A DNA stretch of 64,000 nucleotides, taken from contig NC_084837.1 of assembly GCF_033115175.1 (NCBI RefSeq), forward strand, positions 11,546,266-11,610,265. The letters are read 5' to 3'. Shown piece after piece: positions 42,758-53,650 of the stretch. The position numbers and the translations under genes were made by a program. Within the stretch, counting starts at the first letter, position 1. Every line of letters begins with the position of its first letter. The notes beneath the pieces were generated by a model. It was not told the DNA's origin and did no database searches. It worked only from the letters and a program-made list of their open reading frames with translations. Source of the DNA: Lepus europaeus. Its lineage: Eukaryota > Chordata > Mammalia > Lagomorpha > Leporidae.

Positions 42758-43096
42758 ATATATTTTTTTTGACAGGCAGAGTGGACAGTGAGAGAGAGAC
42801 AGAGAGAAAGGTCTTCCTTTTGCCGTTGATTCACCCTCCAATGGCCGCCGCGGTAGGCGCGCTGCGGCCGGCGCATCGCGCTGTTCCGATGGCAGGAGCC
42901 AGGTGCTTCTCCTGGTCTCCCATGGGGTGCAGGGCCCAAGCACTTGGGCCATCCTCCACTGCACTCCCTGGCCACAGCAGAGAGCTGGCCTGGAAGAGGG
43001 GCAACCGGGACAGGATCGGTGCCCCGACCGGGACTAGAACCCGGTGTGCCAGCGCCGCAAGGCGGAGGATTAGCCTGTTGAGCCACGGCGCCGGCC
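42758..43096 (-). mobile_element. C-SINE, young and CpG-rich, antisense
   Basis: Full-length reverse copy from the T-tract to the head complement ('gagccacggcgccggcc'), keeping many CpGs ('atggccgccgcggtaggcg', 'gcggccggcgcatcgcgc'), a sign of recent insertion. It is flanked by aaaatcatat at 42748-42757 and 43097-43106, a target-site duplication. It inserted just at the end of the L1 fragment above. Confidence 0.95.
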
Positions 43097-43575
43097 AAAA
43101 TCATATTTTTTAAAAACCTAAGTTCTTAGGTGAGAATGAATGGAAACAGTCCGAATATCACTGCGAACAACAAGATGCCCCCAAAGGCACGTCCTAACGT
43201 CTCATCTCAAAGACGACCCCAAACCACCACTGCTTTACTTCAGTTAATAAAACGCAAGGTTAGGGTTCATTTCTCTACTTGGTTGCTTCTGCCATCTGGA
43301 AGACAGAAGTCAGATCTGCAGCTCAGAAGTCACTGTCCAAATCCCCAAGGGGGCTCTGGCAAGCTGGTAAGTCAAGTCCCAGAACTTTCTGGAAATAAAC
43401 GATCAAACAGCAGCAACAGGAGGATGCCAGTGCTGACATGGACACTAAGTTGCATTTATGCTTTAGGGCTGACAAAAGCCTTCGTTTAGGAGACCCATTT
43501 TGAAACGAGAAGACTGAGGCCACAGGTGTGGGCATTAACGAAGGCTTCTCGCTCAGGTGACAAGCCAGGGGCAGC

Positions 43576-43619
43576 TGCCGCTCCCTGTCCAAGACCCTGC
43601 CGCTCCCTGTCCAAGACCG
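43576..43619. repeat. 22-bp tandem duplication
   Basis: Two copies of a 22-bp unit (tgccgctccctgtccaagac plus CC or CG) that differ only at the last base. Confidence 0.95.
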
Positions 43620-46015
43620 TCACTGTCATGCTCTTTGACGGAGCTCCAATTCTATGCAAGGTTTAGAGCGAAATTAAAGGGCATCGCTGGAGCTGGGAGT
43701 GTGCAGTGGCACAGCTGAGCCCAGGGAAGGCCGGATGTCTGGTGGTCCCCACAGCCCCCAGACTCTCTGTAAGAAGGCCAAAGGACCGTCCCCACCCCGA
43801 GGCCTGTGAGCTCGCCCTGCCCTGTGGTCCTGTGGATCCCAGGCTGGGCTCTGGCTCGCCTGAGACACCTGCTCACTTCCCTGCCCTTCAGAGCTCTCCA
43901 TCCCGGCAGGCCTCACCCAAGGATCCCACGCCGGCCACGCTGAGCAGCCACTGCCCGTATCTGCGGGGCCCACATAGGCCTCGGCACCGCTCTCCGAGGG
44001 ACCCACCAGGGCGGGTTTTGTCCCCCTGCACACCCCAGCTCTGCACCTCTTGCTGTGGCCAAAGCTCACCAGGAAAAAGCTCTCAAAGGGCACAGCAGGG
44101 CGATCTCACGGCCACTGCTGCTCACACCCTCCTTGGTCCTACTGGGGACGATGTCCTGACAGTTCTGGAGTGTGCTTTGTCCTTCCGGGTCACTCAGAGC
44201 GTGTCCATGTGTTATCCTCTCACTGGCAAACTCTCCACCACAGTGACCCGCTCTGCCCTCCAGGTCATCTCCAAGAATGCCCCAGAGATGCAAGCCCCAC
44301 CCCCAACAACAGACAAAACCAAGAGACCTACACCCCACCCTCCCTGGGGTGGGGATCCAACATTTCAGACAGAGGTGGGCCATGGCCCCTCGGCAGGTAC
44401 CAGACCCGTGTGTGTGGAGGGGTCACGTGGAGCCATGTCCTCCCTTGTCAGCCACTGCGCCTTTGTGCAGCTCCAGGTCAGGGCACCAACCCGACCGGTG
44501 GATACAGACAGGACGTCGGCTGCCGCGGCCTGCCCGTGGGACCCCTCAGCCCTGCGCCCTAGTGTGGGTGTCCTTGGGCAGCATGGTCCTCCCCAGGCAC
44601 GAGCCACCTCCCTCCCGAGAGGATGTCGCTCATCACCATGACAACCCCATCTCACAATAAACAGTCTGGCTGTCTTCAAAGGAAGCAGGAGGGTGGGCTT
44701 GTCACGCCCCTCCTGGGAGAGCCCATCTGGTGCTCTGGTTCTTATCCAGGGAGCAGGCCGGAAGAGGGCCTGGCAGCCTGGCCCAGCAGCTGAAGCACAC
44801 AGGGCTCAAGGCCCACGCACACACAGGATGCCCAGCACCGTAGATGAAGATGCCATCAGCACCCCTGGGGCCAGCAGCCCGTCACACCTTCCAGGAGGAC
44901 ACCTGCCGGGGGACCTCCACTCTCCACGGCCAAGGGGGAAGCTAGGTCCCACCCCGCCATGGGTACCTGCAGTGGGGCGTTTGCAGTGTCATTAGCTGAA
45001 ACCCTACCAGCCACCCACTCAGACAGGCAGCACAGGTAAGGCTGGGGAAGCGAAATATGCCCCGGATGAGGGGGTGGCGACCTCCCTGGGGCCTTCTGAG
45101 GACAGGAAATTAACATGTGCTGTGGCACAGACCAGTCCCGATATGCCTGGACCCGGGGACAGCTGGTTGGGGCAGAGATAAATGCCCATAATAAAAATAT
45201 ACTAATGCAAATAAATCATTCTAATAAATAGCTCGGCCCCAGCTGGTGGAACTGAAGCTCGCATTTTTTAAAGTGTCAATTCTGATTCTGTCTGCTTGAT
45301 TAAACTGGAAACACAGCAACACAACCCACATGGCTTTGGATGAAGTCAGCACCGTGGCGCACACCCACCCAGCTCGCCCTGGCTGTCATGGAGCGGGGGG
45401 TTTGCAAACACTCCCTCGAATGACAGCCGTGTCCAGCGCCCCACTGGGGACACAGAGCATGAGTGCAAAGCCAGGCAAGTGACTGTGTTCCCACTGGACC
45501 ATCGCGCCTCCCCCTCAGAAGTGACCTGTGACAGGGGAATCCCACGGCTGACAACTCGCTCAGGTAACAGCCTCGCCCAGCAATCATTTCATATTCTCCA
45601 TATGCAGAAATGTCCATCACCCCTCATCACCCCGGGACATTCCAACCCAGACCTCTTCCTCTGTCCCACTTGGGAGCAGTCAGTGACACCCCCTTCACGG
45701 TGAGAGCTCCAAGGGTCCAACTTAGGACTGTGGGCTTTTCTGAATTCTTGCCTCTGTGCCCTGACAGACGCGTGGCTCAGAAAACATTATGCTATTGTTG
45801 CTTTTCTCCCTTCCCTCTTGCAATTCAGGTCACCCCTGTGATATTTGTCCTGAAGAAAATGAGAGCCATGCTTACTCTTATAATAGTTACTCCCAAGGAG
45901 GTGATCATATCTTTGCAAAGCAGAGCCGTGCTTGAAGTACCAGGACAAGACACACGAGGGAAGCCAGCCAGTTCGTCTGACATTTCAAATCTCTAGGGAG
46001 GCCTGGGGAGGGGAA

Positions 46016-46047
46016 GGGAGGAAGGGAGGGAGGGAGGGAGGGAGGGT
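46016..46047. repeat. (GGGA)n purine simple repeat
   Basis: A run of 'gggagggagggagggaggg' type with more than four adjacent G3 blocks; it meets the usual G-quadruplex pattern on the plus strand. Confidence 0.95.
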
Positions 46048-46124
46048 CCCTCCTGCTCTCTCTCACATCCAGATATTTCCTGGAACAGAGTTAACATGAA
46101 AAATTACTGTCTATCCCAAATACA

Positions 46125-46300
46125 ATTTTTTACTGTGGTAGAATACACAGAACAAAATCTGCCCTCTTAATGAGCCATCTCAAAGTATATGGTGCAGGAC
46201 TATGAAATACTTTCACAGCGCTGTGCCTGGCTCCCCACCAGCTGCCTCTCTAACTCTTTTCATCTTGTCCAAGCAAAACTCCACAGCCATCCTGAATGCA
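46125..46300 (+). mobile_element. Old LINE-1 fragment
   Basis: 'actgtggtagaatacacag', 'ctcttaatgagccatctc', 'aagcaaaactccacagcca'. This is the same L1M segment as the start of the 42105-42745 fragment, more diverged. Confidence 0.45.
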
Positions 46301-46917
46301 GGTGTACCTGGGAGCCCCCTGTTGCTACTGGCTACCTCTGGCAGCTGAGAGAGGGACCCACGCAGGCTGCTGTCATCCCTTGGCCCTGCCTCGGTTCTCT
46401 GTGCCCAGCCTGCTGAGGTCTCCTCCAGCCCTGGCCGGGATCGGCGGGCACGTCTTCTGCTTGATTCATCACTGTCTTTTCACAGAGCTCGGCAGAGCAC
46501 CGGCAGGGGCTGGGAGTGCCCGGCCAGCATCTCTGAGCACAACCCCATCTTCCTAAACTCCTCTCTGCATTCTGACCTTCAGTGGGCACCGTCCAGAGGA
46601 GGGTCCCCGTGGCCAGCCCTGCGCAGGTGCCTGCTGCCTGGTGCAGTGTGCAGGGCACCTGTAGTTCAGGACAGGAAGACGCAAGCAACGACAGCCCCGA
46701 CTGGGAAGATTCGCGCTCCAGTGTGAAGGCAGAACTAAGGGTCCTGCCAGCCCTAAGCGCCCGTGAGATGAGCTCGCGGATAAACAAACGCCGGTGTGCA
46801 CGAAAGCCATGTCTCTGAGATCAGGCCCGAGGAGCAGAGCCACCAGGGACGGAGCCATCCCGGTGTTCGGCCGTCACTTTTTTTTTTTTTTTTTTTCAGT
46901 TAAGAATAAGCAGAACT

Positions 46918-47232
46918 TGACTGGCACCGCAGCTCACTAGGCTAATCCTCCGCCTGCGGCGCCAGCACCCCAGGTTCTAGTCCCAGTTGGGGTGCCGGAT
47001 TCTGTCCCAGTTGCTCCTCTTCCGGTTCAGCTCTCTGCTGTGGCCCAGGAGGGCAGTGGAGGATGGCCCAAGTGCTTGGGCCCTGCACCTGCATGGGAGA
47101 CCTGGCTCCTGGCTTTGGATCGGCGCAGTGCCGGCCGTAGCAGCCATTTGGGAGGTGAACCAACGGAAGGAAGACCTTTCTCTCTGTCTCTCTCTCTAAC
47201 TCTGCCGGTAAAAAAAAAAAAAAAAAAAAAAA
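46918..47232 (+). mobile_element. C-SINE, young, with target-site duplication
   Basis: Complete copy with 'taatcctccgcctgcggcg', 'ttctagtcccagttggggtg', 'ccatttgggaggtgaacc' and an A25 tail. Flanked by an exact 16-bp duplication aagaataagcagaact at 46902-46917 and 47233-47248. Confidence 0.95.
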
Positions 47233-47451
47233 AAGAATAAGCAGAACTCTCATTGCAGGCAGGGATGTCTAATGTTATGCCAATGTGGAAACAGGAGTGG
47301 TTCCTAAGAAAGTAAACACAGAACAACTGTGTAACCTGGAAATGCCAATCCCAGCCCCATCGCCAACAGGGCTGAAAACCAGCATCCACACATAAACTCA
47401 CACATGCGTGTTCGCAGCAGTACTACCCACACAGGTCAAAAGGTAGAACCA

Positions 47452-47690
47452 GGGGCCGGCGTTGTGGTGTGAGATCCAGCTCACAGCTAATGCACCTGGG
47501 AAAGCAGAAGATGGCCCAAGCATTTGGGCCCCTGCACTCTTGTGGGAGACCCAGATGAAGCTCCTGGCTTCGGCCTGGCCCAGTCCTGGCCATTGTGGCC
47601 GTTTGGGGAGCGACCCAGCAGGTGAAAAGACCTTTCTCTAACTCCACCTTTCAAGTTAAAAACAAACAAACAAAAAAACCCTTTTTAAAA
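47452..47690 (+). mobile_element. C-SINE with internal deletion
   Basis: The head 'ggggccggcgttgtggtg' is followed directly by 'gatccagctcacagctaatg', so about 60-70 bp of the usual 5' half is missing. The rest is normal, up to 'caagttaaaaacaaacaaac'. Flanks aaaaggtagaac and aaaagttagaaac suggest the target duplication. Confidence 0.88.
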
Positions 47691-49138
47691 AAAAAGTTAG
47701 AAACGATCCAATTGCCTGTCCATGGAATTGTAGATAAACAAAATGTGGTTTGTCCTCCATCCAATAAATTCTCATTCAGCCACGAAGAGGAACGAAATTC
47801 TGACCCGTGCTGCAGCATGGGCCCTGGGAACGTGACGTAAGGGGAACGAGACAGGCACACAACTCCACTCAATGAAACACCCAGAAAGGAAGTCCGCAGA
47901 GACAGAGAACAGATTGGTCACAGCCAGAGGGTGAAGGGAGGAGAGATCGGAGAGTGCCTGCTCTCTACGTACGGGGTTTCCTCCTCAGGTGAGGAGAATG
48001 TTCTGGAAGCAGTGCCGGTGGCTGCACAGCACTGTACTAAATCTCAGGGAACTGCACGCTCTAAAACGATGAAAATGGTATTCTTATGTCACACGTGAAG
48101 ACCGGCAATGTTAAAACAACACAGAAGAAGGAGAGTGGCCAGCGCCCTGTAAGGACCCAAAACACGCTGCCCTCAGCAATCAGGCCCAGTTCAGCCAAGC
48201 ACCCAACCCTGCACGGGGTCACCTGCCAGCCATGCAGAACGAACCCCCTCTGACTGACACACCGGCAACCTGGCAGGCGGCTGAGGACAGGACCTGGCTG
48301 TCCAAACTTCCAGCCCCAGACTACCCTCCCACACACCAGGATGCCACGCTGGGGGCCCTCTGTGGGAAAGCTGGGGGTGCCACCATTAGAGCTGCAGAAC
48401 TGGGGAGTGTCCCATTTGGCCCTGCTCAATTCTCCATGGGAAAATCCGCCCCCGCCCCCCAAGCCCTTCCTAGGTGTCCCGCCAGCTGCTTCTACCTCTG
48501 GTTCCACCTGCGGCTTTTCCATCCGGCTCAGTGAAAGGCTGGAAGCCCTGTGTAGCCACGGTTTCTTGACTGAAAAGTCATCGCTGGGCTCTGGGGCTCT
48601 CCCCGGGGACCTGACCTGTCAAACATGCCCCCCGCCTTCCGGCCCAGAGCCCTGCACACACATTCCGAGACAACCAGCCTGACATCTGACCACGGAAGGA
48701 GACCAAAGTGCCCCAGCCACAAGGCAATTAAATGGCCACTGCTCAGTCAATAGTAGACTGAAATTCCCAGGGGCGTTCTCTGTGTTAACTTGCACCAGGC
48801 TATGCTGCTTCCCGAGCAGCGCAGAATTGCTCTTACGGCCCCCTGCTCTCCTGATGGGCTACATCCTCACTTTCAGTCCATACAATCACTCCCCAGTGAG
48901 AGACAACTCTGGGTACACTCACGGAGCTGCCTGGGGCTGCCGGCTCCAACGTCCTGATTGCTACGTTGGACCCCAAGTGTCTGCAGACCATGTATAAAGA
49001 AGAGATCAGTGATACAGTGAGCTGCCCCCTAAATCCACCTGCTCAACCTCCGTGACTGTGTCCACACAGAACATTTGGTTTTCTTAAACTTCTGCAGAAG
49101 TGAGAAAGGAGCAGAACTAGCTAGGATTTTACCAGTAT

Positions 49139-49457
49139 GTTTTTTAAAAAAAGATTTATTCATTTATTTAAAAGTGAGAGAGAGGAAGAGACAGAGACAG
49201 AGACAGAGACAGAGGGATTTTCACTCCCTAGATGGCCACAATGGCTGGAGCTGTGCCGATCCGAAGCCAGGAGCTTCTTTCGGGTCTCCCACGTGCGTAG
49301 CAGGGGCCCAAACACTTGAGCCACCTTCCACGGCACTTCCTGGGTCATTAGCAGGGAACTGAATTGGAAGCGGAGCAGCCAAGGCAAAAACTGGCGCCCA
49401 TCTGGGATGCTGCATTGCAGACAGTGGCTCTTCCCACTTCGCCACAGTGATGGCCCC
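49139..49457 (-). mobile_element. C-SINE, antisense, with expanded (GAGACA)n
   Basis: Reverse copy from 'aaagatttattcatttattt' through 'gatggccacaatggctgg' and 'gtcattagcagggaactg' to 'cgccacagtgatggccc'. The pyrimidine part of the tail is expanded into a gagaca microsatellite at about 49188-49214. Confidence 0.9.
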
Positions 49458-49990
49458 TAATGGTATCTTTTGAAACACACACAGTCCCTGATTGATGACA
49501 ATCCAACACCTGAGGGTTCAACTTGGAATTTTCGGCTTTGTGATGGTGCTCAGTAGAAACCGCACTTTTCTGAACAGGGATCTGCCCTGGGCGAGCGCTG
49601 TGCGGTGCCATCCTCTTGGGCGATGCTGGGCAGCTGTGGCAGGTGCAGCTCCCAGTCAGCCTCACGGCCACCAGCAGAACAGCCCACGCGCTGCAGTGCC
49701 GCCAGCCTGGATGTGCAGTGTACACACACTCGGCGTGTTTTCAGCCAGCACTATTCATGAGGATGTAACTCCTCGTAAGTCAAGGAGAAATGTGTAGAGG
49801 GCATCTTCAAAACCTCGGAGAAAATGTCTATTATGCATGGGCTTCAGCATGTTTTTACACAAAAATGCACACGTATCTTTCAATTCTCCTTCTCCACAAA
49901 CTCTCTGAGTGCCTTTATGGAGGTTACTGATCTCAGCCACGGTGTGGTAAGCCAGGAGCCTGGATGCACCACGTGAAGAGCCCCACGGTA

Positions 49991-50325
49991 GGGGCTGGCC
50001 CTGCGGTGCGGCCGCTTGTGACTCAGGAACCCCACATTGCAGAACCAGTTCGAGGCTCAAGTCCCGGCTGCTCTGCTTCCAATCCAGCTCTCTGCTAATG
50101 CACCTGGGAAAGCAGCAGAGGATGGTCCAGGTACTTGGGCCACTGCCACCCACATGGGAGATCCAGATGGAGTTCCAGGCTCCTGGCTTCAGCCTAACCT
50201 AACTCCAGCCCTTGCAGCCATCTGGGGAGTGAACCAGCAGATGGAAGATGTGTGTGTGTGTGTGTGTGTCCATCTCTGTCATTCCACCTTTCAAGTGAAC
50301 AAATAAATCTTTTTGTAAAAAAATC
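49991..50325 (+). mobile_element. C-SINE with (TG)n tract
   Basis: Full-length copy: 'ggggctggccctgcggtgcg', 'caatccagctctctgctaat', 'ggagatccagatggagttcc', with a (TG)n microsatellite at about 50249-50269 inside the tail, then 'caaataaatcttttt'. Confidence 0.92.
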
Positions 50326-50369
50326 CTCAAGTAGTTTTATTTTTGAAAAATAACAGGATACCTGGGGGA

Positions 50370-50640
50370 TTTGTTGTTTGATTTTTACTGAAAGGCTAGG
50401 AGAGAAAGAACACTTCCACCCATTCACCAGTTCACTCCCTGAATGACCTCAATGGCAGTGCTGGCTGGGAGCTGGGGACTCAGTCCACCTCCTGCACAGG
50501 CGGTGGGAACTCAACTACTTGAGCTATCACCTGTGCCTTATCTACAGGAAGCTGGAGTCAGGAGCCAGAGCTGGGAAGGGAACCCAGGCCCAGGGGCACA
50601 TTCACTTACGTCTTACCTGTTAGACCAAACACCGACCCCC
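50370..50640 (-). mobile_element. C-SINE, old, antisense
   Basis: Reverse copy, strongly diverged: 'cactccctgaatgacctcaa', 'caactacttgagctatcacc', 'ccttatctacaggaagctgg', and an end resembling the head complement ('agaccaaacaccgacccc'). Confidence 0.65.
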
Positions 50641-50909
50641 ACGGCGGCCTTAACAACCTCAAAGGGGAGCTAGGAAGGCTTCCTTGCCCACTCTGTTCTG
50701 CCTTCAATATCCTCCTAAAGCCTCCCAGACACGTGCAAACCACCCCCGCCTCGGGACCACACACACCCTGGTTCCTCGCCAAATCATTCCTACTGTGGTC
50801 ACGCCAAACCCTTTTTGACTGGTCCTTTTTGTTTGTGTTATGGCAGACGGGCCCAACTTCCTTTTAGAAGATCCAAATTGGCTCAAAGCGGTTAATGGAC
50901 CTTTTTCTT

Positions 50910-51280
50910 TTATTGCAGTAAACATATATCACATAAAGCTGCTGTTGGAGCTGTTTCCAAGCATCCATCTGCATTAAGGACCTTCCCACTGTCACATAGC
51001 TGTCACCACCATCGTCTCCAGAGCTTCTTCAGCTCAAACTAAAACTCCACCACTGTCAAACACGAACACCCTCTCTCTCCCAGCCCCTGGCCACCACTAT
51101 TCCACTTCCCGTCTCTCTGAATGACTTCTCCAGCCACCTTATCTTCATACCCGTGGAGTTACACACATTTGTCTCTTTATGACTGGCTTGTGTGGCTCAG
51201 CTTGTCCTCAGGGTTCATCCCTGTGGTGGCAGGTGGCAGAATTTCCTTCTTAAGGTGGAATAATATCCCATTGTGTGCTG
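50910..51280 (+). mobile_element. Old LINE-1 fragment
   Basis: Third copy of the same L1M segment: 'cacatagctgtcaccaccat', 'cccagcccctggccaccact', 'tatgactggcttgtgtggct', 'tcctcagggttcatccctg', 'aatttccttcttaaggtgga', 'ataatatcccattgtgtg'. Confidence 0.7.
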
Positions 51281-52311
51281 AAAGCCTTGTCTTTTGTACT
51301 TTACCACCATGGCACAGCACAGCAAATATTTCCCACAAAAAACTAAAAAAAAAAAAAAAAAACAAAACCACAGTCTCCAAATATAGGCCAAGCTAACAGA
51401 ATTGCTTGGGTTAATTCATTCTGTTTCATTCTTCTTGGCACTCAAAAGAAGTTGAGATTAAATATTAATAAGACAGCAAACAAGGGAAACCAAGGGCAGC
51501 AATTTCTCTTGGAGACATCTCTCATAATTTGCAAGGACAATTCATCAATGCAGCAAGAGGAGCCCCGCCCCGCCCTTGCTGTGGCTTCTGGAGTACAAGG
51601 CTGGGTGATGCCCAGTAGATTAACATCGCTGTTTGCAAAATGGCTGGCGTGCTACCTTTAATCTACACGGGGCCCAGTGAGTAAGCGACAGAACAGATGA
51701 ATGAGTGGCTGGACCAACACAGCATGGAGTAGACCAAAGGAGGAAGAGCTTCTATGCTCAATGACCTGAAAGGAGAGGAGGAGGGGCCAAATGAGCCCAA
51801 GTGCACCCGAGAGGCCTGGCTTGGGCGTGGGGCGAGGCTGATCTCCATCAGTCCGAGGAAGATGCTGGCTGGGCCAGTCTGCATCGGGGAGCACAGTGGC
51901 CAACAGTCAGAAGACTTGGGCACTGGGACTGAAGGTCAGGGACAGTCATCTCCCAGCTGTCTCTAAGGAGAAGCAGGGGACCCAAAGGCTGGGTGGTATT
52001 CGGCTGCATGAGAAATCAGGTGGGCAGACAGGTTCCAGAGGCAGAAGAATCGGAGGCCACTTGCAAGTGACTGGGCCAAAGGGCAGTGGAGTGACTGCAG
52101 GAGGAAGGTGAACAGGTAACTACTCCCCAGAGAGCAATGCCCCTCTCACCCAACATCTCCCCCAGAGCTACCCTCCTGGAGTAGCATCCTCCTGTCCACA
52201 GTCCAGCTCAGGCTCACTGACCTCTCCAGTCTGACCAGGCTGGCCACCACAGGACACAGCCCAGTGTATCAGCACCAAGGACAGCGCCTAGCTGGTCTCA
52301 GTAAATATCTC

Positions 52312-53650
52312 TTTTTTTTTTTTTTTTATTAAACTTTTATTTAATGAATATAAATTTCCAAAGTATAGCTTGTGGGTTACAATGGCTTCCCCCCTCCCAC
52401 AACTTCCCTCCCGCCCGCAACCCTCCCCCCTCCCGCTCCCCCTCCCCTTCCATTCATGTAAAGATTCATTTTCAATTCTCTTTGTATACAGAAGATCAAT
52501 TTAGTATATATTAGGTAAAGGTTTCAACATTTTGCCCCCATAGCAACATCGAGTGAAAAAACTACCATTGGATTACTAATTATAACATTAAATAGCAATG
52601 TACAGCACATTAAAGACAGAGATCCCACATAATTTTTTTTTTCAAAATAATTAATTTTCTATGCCGTTTCCATTTTAACACCAGGTTGTTTTTTTGTTTT
52701 TTTTTTTTTTTTCATTTCCAATTCTCTTTATATACAGAAGATCACTTCAGTATATAATTAGCAAAGACCTCATCAGTCTGCGCCCACACAGAAACGCAAA
52801 GTATAAAAATACTGTTTCAGTACCAGTCATAGCATCACTTGGCTTTAGACGACACATTAGGGACAGATCCCGCATGGGGTGTAAGTACACAGTGACTCCT
52901 GTTGCTGACTTAACAATTTGACACTCCTGTTCATGGCGTCAGTAATCTCCCTAGGCTCTAGTCATGAGTTGCCAGGGCTATGGAAGCCTTTAGAGTTCGC
53001 TGACTTTGGTCTTATTCCGATAGGGTCATAGTCAAAGTGGAGGTTCTCTCCTCCCTTCGGAGAAGGGTATCTCCTTCTTTGATGGCCCCGTTCTTTCCAC
53101 TGGGATCTCACTCACAGAGATCATTCATTTAGGTCTTTTTTTTTTTTTTCCCATGATATCTTGGCTTTCCATGCCTGCTATACTCTCATGGGCTCTTCAG
53201 CCAGATCTGAATGCCTTGAGGGCTGATTCTGAGGCCGGAGTGTTGTTTAGGACATCTGCCATCCTATGAGTCTGCTGTGTATCCCACTTCCCATGTTGGA
53301 TCTTTCTCTCCCTTTTTGATTCTATCAGTTAGTATTAGCAGATACTTGTCTTGTTTGTGTGATCTCTTTGACTCTTAGACCTATCAGAGCTATCAATTGT
53401 GAGCTGAAATTGATCACTTGGACTAGTGCGATGGCATTGGTACATGCCATCTTGATGGAATTGTGTTGGAATCCCCTGCACATTTCTAACTCCACCATTT
53501 GCGGCCAGTCCGATTGAGCATGTTCCAAATTGTTCATCTCCTCCCTCTCTTTTTCCACTCTTAGATTTAACAGGGATCACTTTTCAGTTAAAATCTAAAC
53601 ACCTGAGAATAATTGTGTGTTAATTACTGAGTTCAACCAATAGTACTAGA
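52312..53650 (-). mobile_element. Rabbit-type LINE-1 3' UTR, antisense, 5'-truncated
   Basis: Starts with the reversed poly(A) tail and L1 3' end ('attaaacttttatttaatga', 'tttccaaagtatagcttg', then a C/T-rich block complementary to the purine-rich 3' UTR). It runs about 1.3 kb without an ORF2-like frame, so it appears to be only 3' UTR. The right border (about 53590-53660) is approximate and I found no clear target duplication. Confidence 0.8.

Larger units (their letters stand above)
46897..48115 (+). mobile_element. Old LINE-1 3' part, split by two C-SINEs
   Basis: L1M-like text appears at 47249-47451 ('gtggttcctaagaaagtaaa', 'cagcagtactacccacacag') and resumes at 47691-48115 ('gtagataaacaaaatgtggt', 'attctcattcagccacgaag', 'aatgttctggaagcagtgc'). 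The SINEs at 46918-47232 and 47452-47690 lie within it. Confidence 0.65.

Noticed and set aside
44640-44665. AATAAA on the plus strand as a poly(A) signal
   Set aside because: It has no upstream gene on that strand and lies in intronic DNA; such hexamers are expected by chance.
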